Positions 10,985-20,808 of a stretch of DNA of 64,000 nucleotides are shown piece after piece. The translations under genes were made by a program, and so were the position numbers. The notes under the pieces are model-generated. The model was not told where the DNA came from. It ran no database searches and was given only the letters and a program-made list of their open reading frames with translations. Positions within the stretch are counted from its first letter, which is position 1; each line of letters starts with the position of its first letter. Origin of the DNA: Asterella californica (taxonomy: Eukaryota > Streptophyta > Marchantiopsida > Marchantiales > Aytoniaceae); contig JAYKYS010000014.1 in NCBI GenBank assembly GCA_036924285.1, positions 5,580,001-5,644,000 on the forward strand. Reading direction: 5' to 3'.

Positions 10985-13930
10985 AGATTTTTTCAAAATA
11001 ATGGAGATTAATATGTATTTTAAACCGAGGTTTATGCAGTTAGGTGGTTCTTAATCTCTAGATGGTTTAGAAACTATTTTTGTGAGGTGGACATTTATAT
11101 AATATAAAATTAGGCTGATGGTTTTTCAATACTTTTATAAGGATGAGGAAAGGATATTGTCCTTGGCAACTTCTATCAGATTCTATTTGGTCTTTTAGTT
11201 ACAAGAATTAGAAAAAATCTGTATGAAATCATATAAGAACTGATTAATTCTTTGGTTCATGAACTTATATATAGAGATTCTCATCATCACTAATTAAACA
11301 TATTTCAGAACCTAAGATAATCTTATATAAATAAATAATCATATTATTTGTATATGATAACTTTCTATATGAAAGTGATTCATTGATGATTCATTGGGCT
11401 GTATGTTGACATGTAAGTAATAAATCTTAGTTTATGAAATATTTACCATCATATATATTTTCAAATGATATTATTAAATTCAAATTAGTATTTAACATCA
11501 AAATTTACCTAAATATCGATCTAATATTCCAAGTCAAAGCCTAGTGTATATTTAGTATTTTTACGACTAGTCATGTTCATATTGGATGGAAAGAGAAAGT
11601 TGTAAGAGGATGCATTGACCGAATAGGAATAGATTATACATTCTCTTGGTGGATTCAGATGTACTAGAAGACCAAATGGTCGTTTATAGGTGACACATAT
11701 TGTTTTTCCTGATTAGTGGCTTGTTTTACCTAGTCAATCTTGTGGAGATTGAGATGACAAGTGTTGACTACGAGTTGATGAGACGTGTATTCGCACTGTA
11801 ATCTATCGTTTAGTGTGTAGGATGTGATGGTATTACTTTTACTCTAGGTTATGTGAATGGATCATTTGGCTAGATTTTGTGAGCTCTGACATTGTCAAGC
11901 TCACTTTGAGTGATTGGTTCCACGGATGCATCTTATCTTATAATTTAATTTGTCTTGTAGCAATGTCCTAATGTGGAAGATTTTTTCCACTTTCGTAAGT
12001 TTTGCTTGTTTTGGCTGAGAGTTCAACCCTCGGGGTAGTTCTCTTGGGAGTTCAACTACAGCCACTATTGTCCTTATAGAGATTTCTTGTGTAGAATACA
12101 TCTCAATATCCAAAACTAGACTGGTATTGCATCTCCAAGCTCTAGTTCTCCTAAGTGAGTAATCTTGAAGTCAGATTATATGAGAATGAGAATAGTGAGA
12201 ATAGTGAGATCAACCAAAGAGCTTTCACTTCCAGATCAGCAGAACGGAGAGTTGCTTCTACTCAAGGAATTGACATTAATGTATTATGTCTCGTTGCTAA
12301 AATCAATCTTTTTGTTGTACGGTTGTGTTCACTATCTTGACATTGTCATTTTACAGATTTATAAGTTGATAGTGCATCTTGACATCCCATATGTATTTAA
12401 GTATCTCGATGTGTTGTATGTATCTAGAGGTGTTGATCCGCTATGGAGAATAGAACTCGTACAGTTCTATATTTTTTTCTTTAATCAGTTCTTAGTTCAT
12501 ATTAAGTATGTAAATAGACACTCTTTTATCTAATACTTGATGTTTCACTTTGATGTCAAGTTTATTACTCAATTTTATAAGTGTAAGACATCTCGATGTG
12601 TCTTAAACTTATAACATTTGACCTCAAAAGATTAGAGTAGTCATAGACTTTACAACACGAGAGTATTGATACATCTTATGTGTCTAATAACAAAGTCATC
12701 TTCAGTCTTTTGTGATCTTTTTTTCAATGCTTCACGGCGTGTTCGCAATACTAGACGATAACACAACTTGTCGGAGACTAGACACTGATATAAAAAAACT
12801 CATACTTTGATAAGCTTCATTGTTATGTTAATCGTAATCCTTAGATATTGATATTTGTATTGGTGTAATTTTTTATGATTTATTATCATGAAAACATGAA
12901 ATATATTTAATTAAAGTAATTCTATTATGAGAACTAATGTAGAACATAGATGCACAAACTTACATGTACTAAACCAAACAGTTGTACTAAGTTCAATCCT
13001 AGAATATGAGGATTTTTCCCCGTCATTCTCGCAGAGAATGTACAACCAATTTTGGTTGTTTATAAATTATCAATAGGGATAGTGATAGATTTTGATACTA
13101 CGTGTCCATTTTTAACTTGTACTTCTATAAACATCATAGTAGTCAATCTCGGTAAATTTACTTTTTTCAAATGGTTGGTAAATTATTGATATCAAGAAAA
13201 CATTCTGTTGATATCAACTGTTGATTATTGATGTTGCTTTCCTCTCTATTAAAATTTTAATTTTAATGATTATCAAGATAATGTTACTGGAATATTAATT
13301 CTTTACATATCAATGTTAAATTTAGTGTTTATAATATTTAGTATATTATTAGATATAATTATTTCTCAGATAAAGATATAGTTTTGTTACAAATAAATGA
13401 TAAATATTATTTTTAATAGATCAATTGTAATAATAATACTGTTTATAAGAAATAACCCAATATTATATAAAATCATACAAGTGAGATAAAGTCCTATTCT
13501 TTATTCATATTTTACCATCATAAATAAAAATCCAAAAACAGTATATGATCATAAAAGATAAATATAATAACCATCATAAGATATAATATAATACAAATTT
13601 CATAGATAATTATCTTTTAATATATGTATTAATATTATGATTGTATTACTCTTAAACTATAAATAAGAAAATATAAGTCTATATCATTAATATATCTAAT
13701 AAGTAATCTGAGTATATTCTTTAAAATTATGAAATTATAAATGATATACTACAAATTAAATAAAATGAATATTCTAAAATGTATACTAAGAGTAATAAAA
13801 AGAAGCAGAGAATATGCTAAGCTTTATTATTTAAGTATTTTATAAAACTTATTTAATCATACTTTTTAAAAAATTAGAAATTTGACATGAATTTAGATTT
13901 AATACATTCATTATATTTAACTTTTGATAC
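10985..13930. other. AT-rich island 1
   Basis: At about 10985 the sequence changes abruptly from balanced composition to very AT-rich and returns at about 13930. No gene is visible inside. The pattern fits an old, heavily mutated transposon insertion (C-to-T decay of methylated DNA), but no terminal repeats or coding remnants remain that I can read. Confidence 0.6.
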
Positions 13931-14455
13931 ATCAGTTTGTGATTCCAGTCTACGATGATAAGGGAAGCCTGCCTGACGGCTAGTGCCACCATCGGCTATG
14001 AATGGCTAGTGCCACAAACATCCCGCTTTCTTCGTTTGTTGTCATCTTCAGAGTACGAGGGAAATGCATTGAGCCCAACGGTTGCAGTCGACATTACCGA
14101 CACTCGTTTGGGGACTAATAGGGGTTTCAAACATGGACCCGTGACGAGTCATGGGATTGCCCGTAATCAGTCGGGAAAGACTCGACGGCTTAGTCCGACG
14201 GACACCTGTCGAGGATATCCATAGTTTGATCACGGATTGGACTGTTTGATCCATGACCGTGATTAATTACGTTGATTTAAGACGCAGACGAAAGTTCTAT
14301 CAATGTACGTCATGAAATCACGTAATCATGTCTGCCACCAGTCTGTATGGCGTTCGTAGATGATCACAATAGACTCCGCCCAGAATCCGTCTGTATATTA
14401 CGGACTCGATGTTTGAAACCCTGTAATATACACTCTGGGTCAAATTATGCAGATG
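13931..14455. other. Intergenic, no gene recognised
   Basis: An 89-codon frame at 13955-14224 has no recognisable family. Small inverted motifs occur (GTTTGATCACGG / CCGTGATTAAT around 14222-14270; TATATTAC / GTAATATA around 14395-14430), typical of transposon debris. Confidence 0.35.
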
Positions 14456-14759
14456 CTCTCTGAACCCTTGTTGTTCTATATTCTAGTATTATGCATTTGC
14501 GTAACTTAACGTCGTTTGCAATGATGATAAATTGCAAAAGCATCGCACTTCAGCGTGACGATAACATAGTGTCAAACTAAGAAAGTGGTAATTCTAACCA
14601 GCAAGATCTCTCTGAACCCTTGTTGTTCTATATTCTAGTATTATGCATTTGCGTAACTTAACGTCGTTTGCAATGATGATAAATTGCAAAAGCATCGCAC
14701 TTCAGCGTGACGATAACATAGTGTCAAACTAAGAAAGTGGTAATTCTAACCAGCAAGAT
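14456..14759. repeat. Perfect 152-bp tandem duplication
   Basis: Unit 1 is 14456-14607 and unit 2 is 14608-14759. Read side by side the copies show no difference over 152 bases. Each begins CTCTCTGAACCCTTG and ends AACCAGCAAGAT. Perfect identity means the duplication is very recent, or is an assembly artefact. No coding content is seen in the unit. Confidence 0.95.
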
Positions 14760-14767
14760 GCACATTC

Positions 14768-15141
14768 TGTTAAAGATAAAGTCTAGTATATTAATCTCAT
14801 GTCACATCTAAGTTCTCTTCAGTCAATCATCTCTACAGTCACCTCTAATATATTATCTTCAGTCACATTTCCTTATGACTAATGACTGACTAGTGACTGA
14901 ACTCTTATCTATAGGTAAGAGTATATATAACAACCCCTCTCTTGGGAGATGATGAATAGACTGATCTCTTTACTGATATCTATTTTACAGGAGAGAGTAT
15001 TCACTTCGTCTGGTTCTCTGTCCAATTTTGAACAGTGGTTTGGTCTGTTTTGATATCCATCTAACTGTGACTAGTGCTACAGATTTTCCAGATAAAACTA
15101 CGATCACCTAGATGTCAGTGTCTTAAATATGATATTTAACA
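14768..15141 (+). mobile_element. Possible solo LTR
   Basis: The segment starts TGTTAAAG and ends TTTAACA, so it has the TG...CA ends and a short inverted repeat (TTCTGTTAAA / TTTAACAGAA) typical of LTRs. Inside is a TATA box (GTATATATAA at 14931). Upstream of it are repeated CAGTCA / TGACTGA motifs (14820-14910) like the enhancer repeats of a U3 region. The length (374 bases) suits a plant copia LTR. I find no convincing target-site duplication and no internal retroelement genes, so the call is tentative. Confidence 0.35.
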
Positions 15142-15209
15142 GAACTATAGAGTTTGAACTACTCAAAGAACGTTTGATCCACTTACACCCTAGGTCCAAT
15201 AGAGAATTT

Positions 15210-15346
15210 TAATTATAATTAGCAGTGTTCATTTCAACTGTCTTTCTCCACTCAGCAAAGTGAAGTTCTTCATGAAGTACTCCGCTTGGCACAGCAGACT
15301 TCGCCGGTCGAGGCGAAGTCCAAAGCTCCTCTAGTTTGACACCCCC
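15210..15346. mobile_element. Truncated MITE end (same family as 26.2, 30.6, 33.3 kb)
   Basis: TAGTTTGACACCCCC ending at 15346, followed by TAATA, matches the right terminus of the three complete MITEs. The adjoining GCAGACTTCGCCGGTCGAGG resembles their subterminal region in reverse orientation. No opposite terminus was found, so this is probably a truncated copy. Confidence 0.4.
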
Positions 15347-15525
15347 TAATAGCACTAGAAGGTTGGAGCGTACGAGCTTGGAAATGAGTAGTGAGTTTGA
15401 AGGCATCAATTCTTGGTAGGAACCGAAGCATTAGGACGTTAGCTAAGTTTAGATACGAGTGCTAGTTCTAGTTCGAACCTTCTGCCTTACGAGGTTGGAA
15501 ATCAGGAGCATAGTAATAGCAATAA

Positions 15526-15690
15526 TGGATATGGTAACTTGGCCAACGATGTGCTGCACTGGGACGGGACACCAGGTTCGAGGTCGGTTTATCTACCAAT
15601 TAACCAACATTATATAGTTCATTTTCTCCTTTTTACAACCCAAAAAAAGACCAAAAAGAAAAAGACCATTTAAGCAGAGAGACATTTTCT
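15526..15690 (+). mobile_element. tRNA-derived SINE-like element
   Basis: TGGTAACTTGG (15532-15542) resembles an RNA polymerase III A box, and GGTTCGAGGTC (15575-15585) resembles a B box at suitable spacing. An A-rich tract (CCCAAAAAAAGACCAAAAAG) follows at about 15640-15665. This is the layout of a tRNA-derived SINE head plus body. There is no cloverleaf that would make it a real tRNA. Only this motif evidence supports the call. Confidence 0.35.
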
Positions 15691-16739
15691 ACCATTTTCC
15701 CCTTTTTCTTCGGTACATAGACCTCGTTGACATCGTCCCTTTTAAACTTTGCCTACCGTTTGTATGGAATATAATAATCATATTCCATTGACAGAGAGTC
15801 ATATCACTGAGTCTGAGTGTATCATGTCACGATTCCTCACGCACAGACAGAACGGTCGACTACCAGGCCGAATGGTCGCTGCAACTCGCTACCCTTGGGC
15901 ATATGGTCGAAGGATCGTTCCCTCGTGCCAGGAAGGCTCAGTGAGAGCCTTACGCTCATTACAGCACTTTCTAGACGTAGACGAAGCAGGCACTTAGAAT
16001 GCATTATGCCAGCTCACACATATCCTTCGACAGTGATGTACTCACTTGATTCTTAACTTCGACTCGGGGCATAAAACATAAAACACGGATCAACTGGACT
16101 ACTCAACCTGTTTCGCCCTATTTTTTGTACAGGAAAGCTACTTCTTCAAACCTGTCGAAAGGGATGTGGAAACGTCTGCTTTAGTTGAACGCACGCAAAC
16201 TCAACCAAAACAAGAAAATGCCTTTAACAACTCTGGCTTTTGTCCCAACCATAACAGTGAATACAAAGTGAACAATGCTTCTCTATACTACGATTCTTGC
16301 GCCAGAGTGGACGATGGCGAGATGGACCATTCCTATCCTTAGATCAACTGACCCGGTTCGGGCCTCCAGAATCTCAAATGATGAACCAGGAAAGACCCAT
16401 TTCTACAGTTCAGCTCAATATGTACCAAAAGTCCGTTGGCGAGTGTCAAAACTTAATCCAAAGCGAAGTTTAACTGCTCTGCGAGGACATAAAATACACC
16501 ATGATGGTGACATACTGGAAGGATGTGTGTTGCCAAGTGTACTGATCAGGAAGGTTATAGTCAAGAGTAATTAGGTTCCAGGTGAGTAAATCTGCCCAAG
16601 AAGTTTTGTTCAGCTATGACTTCCTGCCGCAGTCCACAAACTCCTGCAACAAGAGGCATGGAATTGGGAAACTTTTGTTTGTCATGATGTTCTTTTTCTT
16701 GAAAGTTTGGCCTTTCAGTACACTAACTAAGCAGCTAAC
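15691..16739. other. Intergenic, no gene recognised
   Basis: A 99-codon frame at 16275-16574 (+) has no recognisable family. The stretch lies downstream of the minus-strand coding-like block and may include its 3' region. Confidence 0.35.
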
Positions 16740-17340
16740 TGACTCTCCACGCATGCAGGTCGAATAATCCCAACTAAGTTCAAACTGCTCCCAACTTGAA
16801 CGTATCTCCATGACAATACCGCGAAGGTTTTCACTGTGGGCGAGGACAGCCCTGCCTGCCTTTACTTGGAAGTGACCCAACTGATACTGAAACTTTGAAT
16901 CATCAACCAAGATCTCATTTTCACGGCCATTCACAGATTCGAAGCTCAGATCTACGGCACTAGTTCTGCTTGAATCAATAACAACAGTTCTAACCTTCCG
17001 AGCAGGAAGCGGTGACATTCAACAACTCCATAAGATCAACTAGGAAATATACTTGCTCAGTTCCACGAGTTCCATGGATGTGATCTCTCGGAAGACCACA
17101 TAAAAATGGTGGACCCGAGCGATGGCAGGCGAAGAAGATTACTGTGGAGAAGACACATCTCAGCCACAGTAATCTTCTGTTTCTGCCATTGCTCGGTTTC
17201 AAATCCAGAACTTCCAGCAAGGAACTCTGTAACTGACCAAGCCAGACGCATTAACTTGCCTCTTCCAGTTCCACAAGTTCGTCACATCCTAGAAATGCTG
17301 CACACATGCAACCGCTGTAGGGGAATGGCAATCATAACAA
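16740..17340 (-). pseudogene. Coding-like sequence with frame breaks, unknown family
   Basis: The minus strand keeps protein-like character over about 600 bases, but it is spread over different frames. One frame (about 17008-16745) reads SFESVNGRENEILVDDSKF and then GRAVLAHSENLRGIVMEIRS. Upstream frames read CDELVELEEAS and SLLEVLDLKPSNGRNRRLL. The gaps between these pieces (about 15-40 bases) are too short to be plant introns, which points to frameshifts and decay. A related phrase (GAACTCGTGGAACTG / GAACTTGTGGAACTG) occurs twice, at about 17060 and 17270, and a long imperfect inverted repeat sits at 17117-17197. It may be downstream exons of the gene ending at 17707 or a separate pseudogene. 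I do not recognise the family. Confidence 0.4.
17117..17197. repeat. Imperfect 31-bp inverted repeat
   Basis: GAGCGATGGCAGGCGAAGAA... (from 17117) pairs with ...TTCTGCCATTGCTC (to about 17197). The inner arms AGAAGATTACTGTGG / CCACAGTAATCTTCT are perfect and enclose a loop of about 19 bases. It lies inside the coding-like block on the minus strand and may reflect an inverted local duplication. Confidence 0.75.
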
Positions 17341-17706
17341 ATTAAGAAGAATCTCTACTGAGCAACGTCCTCAAAATGACAGTCACGATGGTCTGCCAAG
17401 ATCTAGGACTTCGATTGCAAGACGACCTGTCTTTTCTCTCAAAATGACTCGCACTGGAGTGCGTAAGAACGAACACAAACAGAGTCCATTCGGTGCACTC
17501 GGCATCAACGAAGAAACGAAGCATCAAATGACCAAGAAGGAGGAAGAAAAGATATAACGCACGGAAAAGAAAAACAGAATCTGATACTCCAGAGACTATT
17601 CACTATGACTGGCGCTAGTGAACAGAAGATCTAGAAATGGAGTACTGTCCTTTATGTACCTAAAGAAAAACCGAGAGACGGTTCCGATCGAGCTGCAGGT
17701 GCTCCA

Positions 17707-18951
17707 TTATTTTTTGCATATATGGCCTCGAACCACCAGATGTTTCCCCCTCAAGACGAAATATTGTTTGTAGGGAACTTCAGGGAATGTCAAACCAAGG
17801 AGCTCACGTGCACACTGCTGTAGGAGTCCCAGCGACTGATCTGAGCAAAACGCAACGGATACACATCAGGGGAAACCCGCCACTGCGACTTTATCTTGGG
17901 AAGTCCTGCATCAACTATACCAAGGAAGACAACAGTGGCCAAACCTACCTCTCTGACTTGGCCGTGATTCGACGCAACAACCTGCCATTTTCCTGTTAGG
18001 ACACCCTTCATGCTCTCAATTCCCTTTATCACGTCCATGAGCGTTTGGCTGCTTAAATGAGCTCTGGAACTTGGCTGCCAGTACAAAAGCGTGTAAGAAA
18101 AACGCAATTTACAACGTATGACTTTATCTTAGACACAGTGCCAACAATGTAGTATACAATCGACAATATTTAGCATATCCTTCAGCAGTACTGCTTTTCG
18201 CAAGCTAAAACTGAACAAGTCACCGAAAACTAAAACAGCATAGGCGAGGCACGTGATGGAAAAGTGACAATGCTCCAGCCTACATTATACGAGAAACTGA
18301 AGAAAGAAATGTAAGCTCGATTTCTGAAGTCAATGAGCTCGAATAGCGTTTTGATCGGAGTATCAAAGCACCAATCATTCAACTCGCAAGGCAGAGGAGA
18401 AAAGCACTCACCATATGACCGACATGTTTCCTACCACCTGATGGCGTTTTCAGATCGTTTCCAAGCCTAATACGTTAATTGGAGTTGACATCTCTCAGTT
18501 TAAGGTTGTGTTATTTGACAACACCTCTGACTAGCAACAGCAGGTTCACAGCCAGGTGAAGACATTGTACAAGCAAAATAAAAAATCACACCGGCTGATA
18601 ATCTAATGATGATCTGCTGTACAGACACCTTAAACTACACTTTCTGCATAGATACATGACCAACTGCTGAAACGCATATCAATCGTTCGAACCACATGGC
18701 ATTTTGAACTACTGATACCAGTCAAGGAATTCAGACAAACGTATTAGAGTGCGGTCAAGTAAATTTCTACTTGTATATGGTAACGAATGCTCACTACTTG
18801 CATACATATACTTCCGAATGGGTCTTGCAACGAGCCTACTAGCAAGCACGAATTCAATCTTGGCCTCGGCAGTGCGCATCGCCCTCGTGCAGCAGGTACC
18901 TTTTTCTAACACTCTGCCACCGCCTACACGGTTTACACCAAGGGAATCGGG
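17707..18951 (-). CDS. 3' part of a multi-exon gene, family not recognised
   Basis: Four exons join in one open frame: 18951-18812, 18466-18412, 18074-17949 and 17835-17707 (stop TAA at 17709-17707), together 149 codons. Acceptors end TTGTAG, TATTAG, CTGGCAG and GATCAG; donors are GTATAT, GTGAGT and GTAGGT. The phases fit: exon 1 ends with AA, and exon 2 supplies G to complete a Lys codon. In the third exon the other two frames are closed. The protein contains AMRTAEAKIEFVLASRLVAR, KTPSGGRKHVGHM, LMDVIKGIESMKGVLTGKWQ and LLGLTFPEVPYKQYFVLRGK. It is soluble-looking with no membrane segment. I do not recognise the family. The first exon starts at an acceptor, so 5' exons are missing; the AT-rich island at 18.97-20.3 kb begins immediately upstream. 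The 3' end is less certain: a strong acceptor at about 17660 (TTTTTCTTTAG) allows an alternative last exon. Confidence 0.55.
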
Positions 18952-18964
18952 CTACAAGGATCGA

Positions 18965-20300
18965 CAGAAATCGTTGTTACTTATACTAAATTAATATAAT
19001 CTCCAAATTTAAGAATATCTAAAATGGGGTACAGGTTATTTATGTATAGTGTAAGGAAAAACTATTTTTCAACGTGATATAACTTGTAAAACAAGTGAAT
19101 TAGTGTACTTTTTAGTGTTTTAAGACTTATATGTTTTTTTCTCAACTATTATTCCAGTCACTATTTCAGGTAAGGACTAATATTTTGATTACATGAAATA
19201 ACACTAGTGAATTATCGAGTGTTTTTTTTTAAAGGATAGTGAATATTTCATGAAAATCTTAGTATGAATACTTCGAATCAAAATACACATTTCGTTCTGT
19301 GTTTAAGTTACATTATTACATTATTTTTATTTTTAGTCTCACATTCATTGAAATAGGAGTATGTGTAATATATAAACTGAAATGACACTATGTGATCTCC
19401 TTTTGAGCATTACTGCATACAACTTTAATATCTTAGATCGGAATTCTTTGACAGACAAATGATTTATGAGTATATCGATTATGACACACCTAAATATATA
19501 TATTTTCACTTTACATAATAGATATCAAAACATATCCAGAAAATATGACTTCCTTTTACACCATTTCACAAGAACTATTCAAGTACAAACTAATGTGAAA
19601 TAAAAATGTTATAATTTAAATCCTTTAAAGGTATCTTTAAACTCAATCATTACATATTTATATTTTTTGAATCTCAAAATATTTTTCCAAATGCTTGTTT
19701 TGAAGGTAATTCTATTATGATTGTGAAAGTGATTATGGTTATGTAATTCAAGTTGTTGTAATAAAACCATCCTTTTAGTTCTCAATTCAAAGTTATATTG
19801 TAATATATATAACTCAAAGAGTATAATGATTCGGTTGATATTAAATATAAAAGTAAATTCCTCAATTAGGTAAAATCTGATATGTTTAATCAGTTCTTAA
19901 TAAAAATAATTATTATTACTTCTCAATAATCATTTCAGTCTTGTATAGACCCAAAATTGCCATCTAAATATCTCAAAAATGCCCAATAAATGTTCTATTT
20001 ATGTTTTCCAAATGTACCTTTTTAAAAAAATGTTTAAGGAGATCATTATAAACAATTCTATTCTATATTCAATAATACTATCCTATCTTAAAAGAGATTC
20101 ACAATTTAATTAAATACACTAATGATATAGATATGATATATTTTAACAAAATTCACAAGATGCTTAATGTGAAAGGTGCTTCTTTAACAACAGCAATAAT
20201 AATATCACCAATATTTGCATTATGTTTACATTTATCTATAAGTAATAGTATATATTCATTATCTTAATAATACACATCTTATATATTCGGATTTGCAGTA
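18965..20300. other. AT-rich island 2
   Basis: A second sharply bounded AT-rich stretch with no readable gene. It begins at the acceptor of the first recovered exon of the 17.7-18.95 kb gene and ends where coding-like sequence resumes near 20300 on the other strand. It is probably an old decayed insertion, perhaps within or across the 5' part of that gene. Confidence 0.55.
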
Positions 20301-20808
20301 GCAAGCTGGTGTCTGCGTGGACTTTGAAGAAGATTATCCAATCGATGAAAAAAATGGACATGTGATCAAACGCGATCCGAATGACAGTTTCAAGATCGGA
20401 TTGACATCAAATATCTCGTGTAGAGCTTGAGGCACTTCAACTTTACAGCAGATCATGATGCATCTCAGCCGGAGGACGATGAAACCTCAACTTACGTGCA
20501 AGAGTATGTGACTGCTGGTTCAAACAACTATGAGGATGAACAAGAGATCAACTCGAGCTCTACTTCTTCTGATTTTGATGTCAAATGGAGGTAAGAACTT
20601 CGAAGCAAGATGATAGCTGATGCAGATGGTGTTACTCTCACATTAAAAAAAACACCAGAGGTCTAGCAATTGATTTGGCACCAAGTGCTCGATTACACGG
20701 AGATCATACCTTGTCCAGCCGAAGGCGTGCAGCAAAATCACAAATTATAGATGCCAACACTGAGATCTTGACCAGGAGAAACGATAGCAATGATAGTGAT
20801 AATGGTTA
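20300..20808 (+). pseudogene. Decayed coding relic, unknown family
   Basis: The + strand reads as protein in consecutive blocks, but with frame changes between them: DFEEDYPIDEKNGHVIKRDP, then after a stop and shift DASQPEDDETSTYVQEYVTA and INSSSTSSDFDVKWR, then ELRSKMIADADGVTLTLKK, then GLAIDLAPSARLHGDHTLSS and SSRRRAAKSQIIDANTE, with a stop at about 20808. The product would be acidic and serine-rich, then basic. GTAAG after VKW could be a donor, so one break may be an intron. It looks like the 3' end of a gene, possibly from a retroelement, truncated by the AT-rich island. I do not recognise it. Confidence 0.45.

Noticed and set aside
15532..15585. Possible tRNA gene
   Set aside because: A-box and B-box-like sequences are present, but no acceptor stem or anticodon arm can be formed; better explained as a SINE head.
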